The translations under genes were made by a program, and so were the position numbers. Positions 37,101 to 47,510 of a stretch of DNA of 64,000 nt are shown piece by piece. The stretch's first letter is position 1, and each line of letters starts with the position of its first letter. The notes beneath the pieces are model-generated. The model did no database searches. It saw only the letters and a list, made by a program, of their open reading frames with translations, and was not told the DNA's origin. Origin of the DNA: Prinsepia uniflora (taxonomy: Eukaryota > Streptophyta > Magnoliopsida > Rosales > Rosaceae); assembly GCA_032719365.1 (NCBI GenBank), contig CM064862.1, positions 6,226,001-6,290,000 of the forward strand. The letters run 5' to 3'.

Positions 37101-37483
37101 TTGGTGAACATGAGTTTTGTGGACTATGGGAAAACGTGTTTTGATTTTATCGGTCCACTGTTCATACTTGAATGATTTCATACTATTACTCATGTTTTAC
37201 GATATGCATGCAAGTTTGTGAAAACTGGAGGGTAAGAATGTATTTTGATAAATGTTTTTATAAGAGGTCATTTTTGTCCACTCACACCTTTTCTGTTTTG
37301 TGACCCTCCAGGCCGTGGTACAACGTTCGGGACTGATCGTGATGCAGTGACAGCAGCAGAAATCCGCGCAAACATCCCTTGTCTGGCAAGCACTGAAGGG
37401 TAGTTTCGGACCTTTAGTTAACTTGTCAGACGGGAGCAGGACCGGGCACAGTTTTTGACGTCTAGTTGGAACGGGTCCTGTCA
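34190..37483 (+). repeat. 3' LTR of element B (3,294 bp)
   Basis: It begins TGTAATGACCCGTCCCGA and ends GGTCCTGTCA. It is the full-length form of the B-type LTR in this window. A central repeat of TGCACTTGTGAGTAGTGC units lies at about 36830-36970, and GGTCGGAGCTTGGGGG-type units at about 36604-36650. Confidence 0.92.
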
Positions 37484-37488
37484 GGGTC

Positions 37489-39327
37489 ACTTCAAAAGAG
37501 ACTGTCCACAATTGGTTGGTAGTAGTGGTACCGGATGGGGCTCTACTGAGCGGGGCCCTAGTACAACTTCGGCTTCAAATGCTACAAGTGGGAGAGGATG
37601 TGGCATAACTCGCGGTGGATCTGGTGGATCACGAGGGCGTGGTCGGACTTCGGGACCACAGGCTCGAGTATGCAGTGACTCAACAGGAGGCCCGGGCAGC
37701 CCCGGAGGTGGTGATAGGTATGCTTACTATTTTCGGTCATCGTGCACGTACTTTAATAGATCCGGGAGCTACCCACTCTTTTGTTTCTCTGGAGTATGCA
37801 CTGTTAGCAGATAGAGAGATTTCTGCGATCAGGTGTGAGATGGGAGTCGGTACACCGACTGGAGAGTTGTATGTAGTAAACCAAGTGATACGAGGATACC
37901 CTATTGTGATAGGGGATGTGCATCTAGTGGTTGATTTGATACTCCTAGATTTTTGTGACTTTGATATTATCCTTGGGATGGATTGGCTGACAACCCATCA
38001 TGCCTCTATCGAGTGTTTTGATAAGAGGGTGATACTTCGAAGCCCTGGATTACCTGAGGTGATATTTCAGGGAGATCGGAGGATGTTAACCCCTAGAGTC
38101 ATATCAGCCCTCTCGGCAGATAGATTTCTGAGGAAGGGCTGCCAGAGTTATCTAGCTTATGTTGTCGATGCACGGGATGCACCAGTCAAGGCCGAGGATA
38201 TCCCAGTAGTGTGTGACTTCCCAGATGTATTTCCTGAGGATTTACCAGGATTACCACCTTTTCGGGAGATTGAGTTCACTATTGAAATAATTCCTGGTAC
38301 ACGGCCTATATCCTTGACACCTTATCGGATGGCACCAGCTGAGTTAAGGGAATTGAAAGTACAGTTGCAAGATCTCGTGGATGTGGGATTCATTCGACCG
38401 AGTGTATCGCCATGGGGAGCCCCAGTATTGTTTGTGAAAAAGAAGGAAGGAAGTTTGAGGCTATGCATGGATTACAGGCAACTTAATAAAGTCACGATAA
38501 AGAATAAGTATCCTTTGCCTCGGATTGACGACTTGTTTGATCAATTAAGGGGAGCTAAGTATTTTTTGAAGATTGATCTGCGTTCCGGTTACCACCAGTT
38601 AAGGATTCGAGAGGAGGACATTCCAAAGACAGCTTTTCGAACTCGATATGGTCATTATGAATTTCTGGTGATGCCATTCGGATTGACTAATGCACCTGCG
38701 GCGTTCATGGATTTGATGAACCGAGTATTCCGGAAGTACCTTGACCGATTTGTTATTGTATTCATTGATGACATTCTAGTGTATTCAAGCAGCAAGAGGG
38801 CACATGAGGAACATTTGAGGATTGTGCTTGATACGCTAAGGAGGAACCAGCTCTTTGCCAAACTGAGTAAGTACCAATTTTGGTTAACGAGTGTTAGTTT
38901 TCTAGGACATGTGATTTCCGTGGATGGAATTCGTGTTGATCCCCAGAAGATAGAAGCGATAGAAAACTGGGAGCAGCCGAAAAGAGTGACCGAAGTGAGG
39001 AGCTTTTTGGGATTGGCCGGTTATTACAGACGTTTTGTGGAAGGCTTCTCTGCGATTGCTGCTCCGATGACCCGCCTAACCAGGAAAGGAATCAAGTTTG
39101 TTTGGGGCAAAGACTGCGAGCAAAGTTTCCAAGAACTGAAGAAAAGGTTGACCTCTGCTCCTATCTTAACCCTTCCGAATGATAGTGGGGAGTTTGAGGT
39201 GTACAGTGATGCATCCTTACAAGGATTGGGGTGTGTGTTAATGCAACATGGAAAGGTGATTGCATATGCCTCTCGACAACTGAAACCGCATGAACGTAAC
39301 TATCCCGCCCTCTCCGGGTATAACTAA
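37489..39327 (+). pseudogene. gag C-terminus and pol (protease, reverse transcriptase, partial RNase H) of element A
   Basis: It opens with the second half of the gag zinc knuckle, then a Gly/Ser/Arg-rich linker. A frame change near 37668 leads into a continuous frame from 37615 to 39327. The protease shows LIDPGATHSF (about 37756) and ILGMDWL. The reverse transcriptase runs from about 38330 to 38900, with CMDYRQLN, KIDLRSGYHQ, MPFGLTNAPA and the catalytic FIDDILVYS (38760). The RNase H start is YSDASLQGLGCVL, and homology stops after RQLKPHERNYP at about 39318. Integrase is absent. The frame change and truncation make it inactive. Confidence 0.88.
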
Positions 39328-39329
39328 AC

Positions 39330-39720
39330 ACCTAATCAGCAGCTACCCTATCAAGTTTGACTCAATCCATCCACCTCCTTCCCACATTTTACTCCAAGTG
39401 TACTTATAACCCTGAAAAGGTGTAGACAATAGTCCACTGTTATCTTCCAAAGTGTCATAAAAATTCCTCATCTGATGAAAAGGTCGGGACCTACGTCCCA
39501 GTTGCTCCCCCAAAATCTCTATTTCGTTAAAATTTCCCCCAAGAGCACTTCCGTAAATTCGCATTTGGGTTACCATAGAAACCTATAAAACGGAAGGAAA
39601 ACTCTCCCACACCTTCAATCAATGCATCAATATGACCCGGAGAATAAGAAAGAATGGTAACCTTAACCCCATGAGCCCACAGTAGAGCTAAGCCTCCCCT
39701 AAGCCTTCCCTGCCCATATA
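39330..39720 (-). pseudogene. LINE endonuclease domain fragment
   Basis: The minus strand encodes, with frameshifts, GGLALLWA, a SYSPGHIDA segment, GFYGNPN, then GGNFNEIEILGEQLGRRSRP and YTWSKMWEGGGWIES. This is the order of motifs in the apurinic-type endonuclease of plant L1-like elements. The canonical GDFNE is GNFNE here. The fragment ends at the junction with truncated element A. Confidence 0.75.
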
Positions 39721-40640
39721 AAAACCACCTGCTACCCCCAAAGCATGCTTCACATAATCCATTTGTCTAACAATTTTTTTTAGTTTCCATTGAAAACATA
39801 ATACTTAGTTGCTTAGCTATGAAGAAATTCTTCAGTGCTCTCATCACCCGTGTGCATCCTAGCCCATAGGCAATCTAGCATAAGATACTCATTGATCGTG
39901 ATGGGATGCTTCCATCACTTCTGTGGAAACCCACCATTGACTCGCCAGTAGAAACACCATATCTTGAACCACCAGCCATATCTGCTGAAAGACTCTTCAT
40001 TTGGGGACTTAAACTAGACCGGGAGCCCCCCCAACACTGTCCTCAACAGTACTTGTTTCCATGCATAGCTACCTTCATAGGTTGTCCCAAATCCTCTGGT
40101 ATTTCCCCTTCCCTCTTAACCTCAGTCACACTTTCCACAATCAAACTCTGCCTCAATAAGTACCTGGCCGCCACCGAATCCACATGAGAAAAAACAGCCC
40201 CTATCGCTAAAATCATAGCAGCCAAATTCAGTGGTTGTTGATCGAATGAGGAATCGCCTAGTGAATGTCCTTGCTAAAACCCAGCCCCTGCTTGGTTAAT
40301 AGTCCAGGCTCATCAGCAACAGGGTTCAATACGCGTTGGCCGAAACTATTCGACCCATTCAGACAAAACCCTCCAACTGTAGCCAAATTCAGTGGTCGTT
40401 GATCGAATGAGGAATCGCCTAGTGAATGTCCTTGCTAAAACCCAGCCCCTACTCGGTTAATAGTCCAGGCTCATCAGTAACAGGGTTCAATACGCGCTGG
40501 CCGAAACTATCTGACCCAGTCAGACAGAACCCTCCAACTGTAGACCTCGCAGTTAGTCGACACCTCTTTCCAAGACCCTGCTCTTTCAGCCGCAACCCAG
40601 GAGCAGACAAATTCTTATAACTAGCCATTCATTTAGTTGA
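39721..40640 (-). other. Probable 5' part of the same LINE, heavily decayed
   Basis: It continues the LINE fragment upstream on the minus strand, but only patches of coding-like sequence are visible and I cannot name a domain with confidence. It contains the 161-bp tandem duplication listed separately. Confidence 0.35.
40220..40541. repeat. 161-bp tandem duplication
   Basis: 40220-40380 and 40381-40541 are adjacent head-to-tail copies, differing at only a handful of positions. Confidence 0.9.
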
Positions 40641-40730
40641 TAAATATGAATGGCCGAATGATCTTAAATTACATTGATTTTTTTTGTAATAATCTTAAAA
40701 TGACAATATAAATACATCTATTTCATTTTA

Positions 40731-41867
40731 TGTTAAAAATAAAAGAAGGAAAAAAATTTCTCATTGTATTATTCAATGTACAAAGACACATATTATATAC
40801 TAGTTATAATAAGTATAACTAGGAAAGGAATATATTATATTATAATTAAGTAAGATATTAAATCAGGATATGAAATCAATTTATGATACTAGATCAATTT
40901 ATGATACTAAATTAATCTAGGAATTATCAAGATTTTTTTTTAACACTGATCCCCCTCAAGTTAGAGAGTGAACATTGTGAAGTCTCAACTTGCATGGTAA
41001 ACTAATTGTCCTATTGTTTACTATGAGGTTTCAAATCATTCCAAAACTATGGTAACTTCACGAAGGAAAATTCCAATTTTAGGCTCAATAGAACATTCTG
41101 ACAACAAGGTAAAAAATGTACAAAAGCCAAATACGGTGGCACGAAGGCCATATATGATGGCACATAGGCCAAATACGATGACACAAAGACCAAATATGAT
41201 GGCACAATGGCTAAATACGATGACACAAAGATCAAAATATGAAGTCGTAAATTAAGGCTAAATAGAGTGGCATATAAGGCCACGTGGCACAAATGCCAAG
41301 TAAGGTGGCACAAAGACCAAATAAGATAGCACAAAATGCCAACAAATAGCATACAAGCCAAATAAAGTGGCACAAAAGGCCAAATAAGGGGCACAAACGG
41401 CGTAATAAGATGACACAAATGACCAACATGAAGATGTAAAGGTCGAATAAGGTGGCACAAAAGGTCAAGACAATGGAACAAAAAGAAGAATATAGGGTTT
41501 AGAAGATAAAGATACAAAAAGTAACATAAGGATGATAATTTTAATCATCAATCAAGTATGTGTCCCGTGGATGCACGGAGTCATTAGGCTCCATACACCC
41601 ACATGGGTGGAACGATAACAAATTTAGGTCTCAGAACTGCTTTGGTACCATGGTAAAAATAAAAGAAGGAAAAATCTTTTTTAGTTGTATTATTAAATGT
41701 ACAAAGATATATATTATATATTAGTTATAATAAACCTAACTAAGAAAGAAAAATATTATGTTATAATTAAAAAAAAAATCAAATTGGGATATCAAATCAA
41801 TTTATAGTACTAAATTAATTTAAAATACCAAATTAATCTATAAATTATCAAGATTTTATTTTAAACA
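40731..41867 (-). mobile_element. Small non-autonomous LTR element (TRIM-like, copia-type PPT)
   Basis: Terminal direct repeats of about 215 bp lie at 40731-40945 and 41651-41867. Read on the minus strand, the 5' LTR is at 41867-41651, followed by TGGTACCAAAGC, which resembles the TGGTATCAGAGC primer site. The 3' LTR is preceded by AACTTGAGGGGGATCAG, a typical polypurine tract. Ends are TG and CA. Flanks are TTTTA and TTTCA, an imperfect 5-bp duplication. The interior of about 705 bp encodes no protein and is mostly a 21-bp minisatellite. Confidence 0.75.
41121..41492. repeat. 21-bp minisatellite
   Basis: About 17 degenerate copies of GCCAAATAAGATGGCACAAAG, each 16-26 bp long, inside the TRIM-like element. 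It explains the repetitive hydrophobic reading frames on the minus strand here, which are not genes. Confidence 0.9.
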
Positions 41868-42374
41868 TTTCATGATAATGATATAATGAATAGAATAAAC
41901 AATATGACAAAGTGATACACTCAAGGAGCTGCTTGAATATCATTTCGGCGATCCATCAATTTGAGGAAATTTCCTAGCTATATATGAAGTTACATATCTT
42001 ATCAAAGGGATAAGATCATCATGCCATCTTCTCAGTCCCCTTTCTAATTTTGTACCTATGATGTGAAATATGGAACACTTTCACCAGCTTGATGCCTTTG
42101 TATAATAATAATCGGCATTACATTGCACACATATCACATATGTACAAAGGTTGATTATGAGTATGATATTTTTTAAAAGTTTGTATAGTAAGTTGGATAT
42201 TTTAACATGAGTCCTATAGCTTATGTGATTAGGCAATTAATATTAATGAACTATTTGAAATTAATAATTAATAAAGAGATTCATTTCTAGTCCATTCATT
42301 CGTAATGTTTAATTGTTTGAATGCATACCGCGTTATGCATGACCAATGATTCTCTTACTTGAATTTTTTTCAAA
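41868..42374. other. Intergenic AT-rich stretch
   Basis: Nothing recognised. Confidence 0.5.
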
Positions 42375-43145
42375 ATAATGAAATAATTATAAATTATTCC
42401 AATTTTTAAGTTTAATATATAAATTAGTCCACTTAACATATAAAATAATTTATTTACTGCATTATCAAAATTTTTACTATGTTCTTTTTATGGTTTTGTT
42501 TTTTTAAGTCTCCTGATACCTTCATGATACCGTTTATACGTTTTTTCAGATATGGATAAGAAACTTTCAAATTTTAAATATTATTGTTTTATATTTTTTT
42601 TTTCAAAATGATTTAATTTACGATAATTTATCACTCATTAAAATAATGAAATAATTATAACTTAGTCCAATTTTTAAGTCTAACATATAAATTAGTCCAC
42701 TTAACATATAAAATAATTCATTTACTGCATTATCAAAATTTTTACTATGTCCTTTTTATGGTTTTGTTTTTTTAAGTATTCTGATACCGTTTATACATTT
42801 TTTCAGATATGGATAATAAACTTTCAAATTTTAAATATTATTGTTTTATATTTTTTTTCAAAATGATTTAATTTAAGATAATTTATTACTCATTAAAATA
42901 ATGAAATAATTATAAATTAGTCCAATTTTAAGTCTAACATATAAATTAGTCCACTTAACATATAAAATAATTCATTTATTGCATTATCAAAATTTTTACT
43001 ATGTTCTTTTTATGGTTTTGTTTTTTTAAGTCTATTGATACCGTTTATACCATTTTTCAGATATGGATAAAAAACTTTCAAATTTTAAATATTATTGTTT
43101 TATATTTTTTTTTTCAAAATTATTTAATTTAAGATAATTTTAACT
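42375..43145. repeat. Three-copy tandem repeat of about 260 bp
   Basis: Copies begin at about 42375, 42643 and 42899, each starting ATAATGAAATAATTATAA. Each contains AGTCCACTTAACATATAAAA and a later GATACCGTTTATAC segment. They are AT-rich, with a few percent divergence between copies and small indels. No coding potential. Confidence 0.9.
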
Positions 43146-44079
43146 AAATTTCACATTTGAAGATTTATTTTATATTTTTTTTATCGGACACCATCCGATA
43201 CTTTTGAAGAGTATATGTTATCTATCTTATTACTTTTTTCTTATTTTATTACTTTATAGGTAAATAATTACCTGTATATTTTATTTTAGTTTAGATAAAT
43301 TAATAATTATCTGTATGTTTTATTAGTGAGGTAAATATTGAATATAATATACCTATTATGACACAGTTAAAATTCATGCATAGATATCTTATTTTTGCAG
43401 GGGAATTAAGTAGGTAATGTTGTTTAATTTATCTGTTAAGTCTAGAATCAAATTATGGTAGGTACATAAAGGGAAAAATAAGGGATATGACACCCTAGAA
43501 TGATAAAATTTTGTACGTTTAATATGATATGTAATGACACACTTATATTTCTTTAAAAAACAACAGACTAAAAATAATGATGTATTTTGACCAATAATAA
43601 AAAAAAAGTTATTTCTTTCTTACTATCTCTATTTACTATAGTGAATTAATTTATAATTTGGAGTCTAAAATATAACCTATTTATAATTATCCCTTACCTT
43701 AAAAAAAATGAAAAGTTTACATCGATTTATATTAATGAAGATGACAATTTATCTCTGTATTAAATTCTAGTCATATTATCAACCGATTATATATAATATA
43801 TGTATCTAGGGTAGTTAACATCCACCAAAATGATTGGAATAAGGGGAGGCATCAACTAGTGCAGGTGGAGCCATCAAGTATCAAGTAGCAAAGCAAACAA
43901 AACATGCGATTAAAACATGGAGCCAACTAAAAGTCGGCAATGGCATGCTAACATGTACATGCAAATTGCAAATTGCAAATTGCAAATTGCAAATTGCATT
44001 GTCTAATCACTCCATATCACTGCAAGGTCTTAAATTTCGCCTTCGATATTCTAAAAAAATTAATTAAATATACACAATA
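43146..44079. other. Intergenic AT-rich stretch
   Basis: Non-coding. The only distinct structure is a short array of about five GCAAATT heptamers at 43961-43998. Confidence 0.6.
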
Positions 44080-44405
44080 TGAAAAATTATTGTCAACGTT
44101 GTTAAATTTTATATTAACTTTAACTTCGATTATTAAAATTTACTATTATTAGCAGATATTATTGAATTATGTCTAAACGTAGAAGAATAGTCATTCCGTT
44201 AAATTTTTCAATGATTTCGGTTAAGAATAAGGTTAAAATTGTCATATTAAGTGTATTTTTTAAGAGAAATCGTTGAGAAATTTACCGGAATGACTATCTT
44301 TACTTCGTTTAGACATATTTCAAGAATATATGTTATCAATAATAAATTTCAGAAATCGTACCTAAAATTAGTGTAAAATTAAGGTACGTTGACGATAATT
44401 TGTCT
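44080..44405. mobile_element. Foldback MITE with long inverted repeats
   Basis: The left half (from AAATTATTGTCAACGT) and right half (to ACGTTGACGATAATTT) are reverse complements over most of their length. The best-matched stretch is GTCTAAACGTAGAAGAATAGTC on the left, against GACTATCTTTACTTCGTTTAGAC on the right. The whole unit of about 320 bp could fold into one long hairpin, as in MITEs that give rise to small RNAs. No open reading frame. I could not fix the target duplication. Confidence 0.75.
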
Positions 44406-46230
44406 GACCTAATGTATATCTTTTTTTCTTTTCAATATGGTGTATAAAAGTCTCTCTATCTACTTGCAAATCGAAAGCCATGCATTTGGACTCACCTACT
44501 CAGATTTACAAGTGGGTACGTTTGTAGTTATGTCCATTAACAGTAACATGTGTGCCTCTTTAATTCAAGGGGACAAAGTATTTGTTTTGGGTCGGGAAGA
44601 ATAATAGTCCATCCATGCTCTATTATTGATTATTGCATATGGGATCGATAAAAAGAAGAAGAAGAAAAATTGTGTCCTTTTCAATTACCTTCTCGTCTAT
44701 CCTATTTGATATTCACGAATTTTTTTATATACATGTTAATGTTATAGCTGAATTGGTCAATTTTCTGTCCATTATCCAGAAATTACTGCTGCAAAAATTT
44801 GATTAATTTAGAAACTGCGTGATTATCAATATGCATATGAAATTTCACGACGATCATATATATATAGTTATTATTGAAATTATACTGAATTAGTTTGACA
44901 CGTTCGATTGATTAGATATTTTCAACTTAGTTGGTGATTATAAAGTTGATGAGATATTTTCAAGAGTTCTTATGTATCTGCGTGCCATTTGAGATTCCAA
45001 AAAATATATATCGACTTCGTTTTTAAGATAAAAATTGATGATTCTTTAACAAAAATAATTTATATATATGTGGATTTTTATCTCTATCTGTAATATATTC
45101 TATTGGATAATTACTGATCGGGTGGTTATGCCGATGCTTAGTTATTATTAAAAAAAATTAATGAGGTTGGAGGAAGTTATGTACATATATCATATAATTT
45201 TGATAAAAATTAAGTTTTTTCATAGTGAATCATATATAAATATGAATAATTATAAGATTTTCAATGTTTTTTGTTTTTATATAAATGATCTTTAATTTAT
45301 GATATATGCATAAGGATGCCTAGATAAATAAAAACATAGAGCGAGGAAGTCTCGCAAAATAGAATGTCCATATTCAAACACAAACTCAGGATTAAAATAG
45401 AAATAAACTAACTTCAGAATTAAAAATATAAGTGAGCTAATTTTCTTAGCAAAATAGCATTAAATAGAAATTCAGTAAAAAAAGTTTGATTTTTTCATAT
45501 TTTTTTCCACATTTAAAATGGGACGGAGTTCACTCCAAATAGGTTTGGATATATCCGCCCGTATTATTTTTTTTAATATACGAAATAAATAATGTTGATT
45601 ATGAAATGTATATATAAAAAATTATTATTCAAATAAACAATTTTAGTTAACATATTATATATGTATAATTTATTATCTCCAGTGAAAAAAGGACGAGGTC
45701 AAAATAAATTAATAATAGTCTTTTAATGACACAATACTGACCAATATTCGGTGTCACTTTCATGCTTGCTCAGCATGCTTGCTCAGCATGCAAGATTGAA
45801 AAACAATTGTTTGTGTCTACGTACTTGGAATAATAATAAACAAATAATATTCAACGTTATTCTAGGTGGCATTTAGGTAATTAATGGGTTTTCGGAATTT
45901 TTGTTTTGTCTTTGGTTTTATTTGGCAGGAATGTTGGTAATATTATATATATATATAGCTTATTGAGAAGAATAAATTATTAACTAATCTTTGGTAAAAT
46001 TGTATTTTGCTTACGTTAAAATCTGATAATCTTTTAGTCTTAAGTCCCTTTATTATTTGATAAAAAAGTACTTTTTATTATTTTATACAATATTAAAATT
46101 TTAATAGCTATTTTATAATTAAATTTAAAAAAATTATAATTAAATTTATATATTACAATTGACAGTTTTTCTTTGAAATTAATAATGAATTCATGTTGTC
46201 TGAGATTTAATTGTAGTGTATAAAAAGTTT
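44406..46230. other. Intergenic AT-rich stretch
   Basis: No gene recognised. There is a small direct repeat, CATGCTTGCTCAG, twice near 45762-45790, and short AT runs. Confidence 0.5.
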
Positions 46231-46742
46231 TAGGGGCGGGTGTTTAATTGTGACTCATTATTCAAGGCCAGTCCAATAAATTGGAGGTCTAGTGCAAAAA
46301 TTATGAAAGTGTCCCTACAAATCTATATTTACACAACAAAATTAATAAATTTTTTAAATTTTAATTTTTTTTTTCCATCTTCACAATATACCAAAAAATT
46401 TCAAGAGTTTAAGCACATTAATCATACATAGAAATATATATTCATTTTGCAATATTATTCTATTAAGAAACAGTGAATTTTATAAAAAAACTTTAGAGTT
46501 AGTCTTAATAACCTTATAAGACAAGTTAGATAACTCTATATTAACCAGAATAACTCTTATAATATTTCAAGAATATGAGCCTAATTTTTTAATAAAATAT
46601 TTCTTTAAATTCAATTTAAATATTTTCAAGAATTTAAATATTTTTTCCCATAAAAATAAAACAAATTTAAAAATTGTGGGCCCTTCTTATTCGTGGGCCC
46701 AAGGCGATCGCCCTTGTAGCCCTAGGCCATGGCCGGCCCTAT
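46231..46742. mobile_element. Possible non-autonomous DNA transposon
   Basis: It begins TAGGGGCGGG and ends GGCCGGCCCTA, short near-inverted termini like those of plant hAT-type elements that carry GGCC-rich ends. No matching 8-bp target duplication was found, so the call is weak. Confidence 0.3.
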
Positions 46743-46870
46743 CAAGATTTAGAGTTTAATTCTTGAACTCTAGGTGCAAAATCTAAGAATTAAACCCTAA
46801 ATCATAAACCATTAACCTAATCTTAGATTTTTCAAATTTGAAGGTAAAAACATTTTTTAAGAATTATTGC

Positions 46871-47225
46871 TGTCACGACCCAGCCCATCTAACACAATAT
46901 TGTCCGCTTTGGGCCCAGCCCTCACGGTTTTGTTTTCGGGAGCTCACGTGCAACTTCCCAGTAGGTCACCCATCATGGGATTGCACCAGCCTCAACTCGC
47001 TTAACTTTGGGGTCAATCCCCCCCAAAGCCACTGAGCTCCCAAAAGGCCTTGTGTTAGATAGATACGTGCCCACACATATAAGGTACTTCACCTTTCCCT
47101 CCCATAGCGATGTGGGATCGTTCATCGATCTTACATTTCCAAGCTCACAGGTCTTGCTCACCGATCTTGCTTCTCAAGCTCACGGGTATTGCTCACCGTT
47201 CTTGCTTCCAAGACCGGGTCTTACA
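46871..47225 (-). mobile_element. Cassandra-like TRIM solo LTR with 5S rRNA-derived sequence
   Basis: The unit is 355 bp, TGTCACGACCC to GGGTCTTACA on the plus strand, flanked by the perfect duplication ATTGC (46866-46870 and 47226-47230). The stretch 46948-47010 matches the reverse complement of plant 5S rRNA: CAACTTCCCAGTAGGTCACC and, further on, ACTCGCTTAACTT. It includes the C-box region (TGATGGGTGACC on the minus strand, 46964-46975). Cassandra elements carry such a 5S-derived promoter in their LTR. It is not a functional 5S gene: only part of the gene is present. Confidence 0.85.
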
Positions 47226-47364
47226 ATTGCTCTTAATTATTTTATTTCAAGTTGGATTATCTTTACATTACTTCTTAAAATGAATAAGTGAAAAATAAAA
47301 AAAGATCGAGAATAATGTTTTCATAAGAAAATATCATTCATATTAAATTAAATAAATGAAAAAT

Positions 47365-47510
47365 TATGCAGTCTAATTCAGTTGGTCTAGTTCAGTTGAT
47401 CAAGTGAGTCAAGTTCAGTTAATTCTAATATTGACTTGTAAACAATTGGTCTCAGATTCGAACTCCGATAATATCTTGTAATCTTGTATGAATAATTTTT
47501 TAAAATTTTC
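47365..47510 (+). mobile_element. Possible tRNA-derived SINE fragment
   Basis: TAGTTCAGTTGA (A-box-like) is followed about 60 bases later by AGATTCGAACTCC (B-box-like), then T-rich sequence. The spacing fits an internal RNA polymerase III promoter. No duplication or second copy was seen. Confidence 0.4.

Larger units (their letters stand above)
28427..37483 (+). mobile_element. Element B: gag-only LTR retrotransposon nested in element A
   Basis: The 5' LTR is 28427-31376, the internal region 31377-34189 (about 2.8 kb) and the 3' LTR 34190-37483. The perfect 5-bp duplication GGGTC lies at 28422-28426 and 37484-37488. The internal region has a primer site, a gag-like frame and a PPT, but no protease, reverse transcriptase or integrase, so it could only have moved with proteins supplied by another element. 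Each LTR is longer than the internal region. Confidence 0.9.
24472..39327 (+). mobile_element. Ty3/gypsy element A (Tekay/Del-like), interrupted by element B and 3'-truncated
   Basis: The order is 5' LTR, primer site, gag (27595-28421), inserted element B (28427-37483), then the rest of gag and pol from 37489. Element A stops within the RNase H domain at about 39320. Integrase, chromodomain, PPT and 3' LTR are missing, replaced by LINE sequence. The protease motif DPGATHSF and the overall gag-pol sequence resemble the Tekay/Del chromovirus clade (family knowledge, not tested by phylogeny). Confidence 0.85.

Noticed and set aside
37489..39327. Integrated plant pararetrovirus
   Set aside because: The gag-protease-RT order, initiator-Met primer site, LTRs and 5-bp duplications identify a Ty3/gypsy retrotransposon. 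No movement or coat protein domain is seen.
41121..41492. CRISPR-like array of short repeats
   Set aside because: Units are contiguous and degenerate with no unique spacers, and the host is a plant.
41047..41517. A 156-residue hydrophobic reading frame on the minus strand that looks like a repeated membrane protein
   Set aside because: It is a translation of the 21-bp minisatellite; units of a multiple of three keep any frame open and give a false periodic protein.
46940..47020. A 5S rRNA gene
   Set aside because: Only part of the 5S sequence is present, and it lies inside an LTR bounded by a target duplication, so it belongs to a Cassandra-like element.
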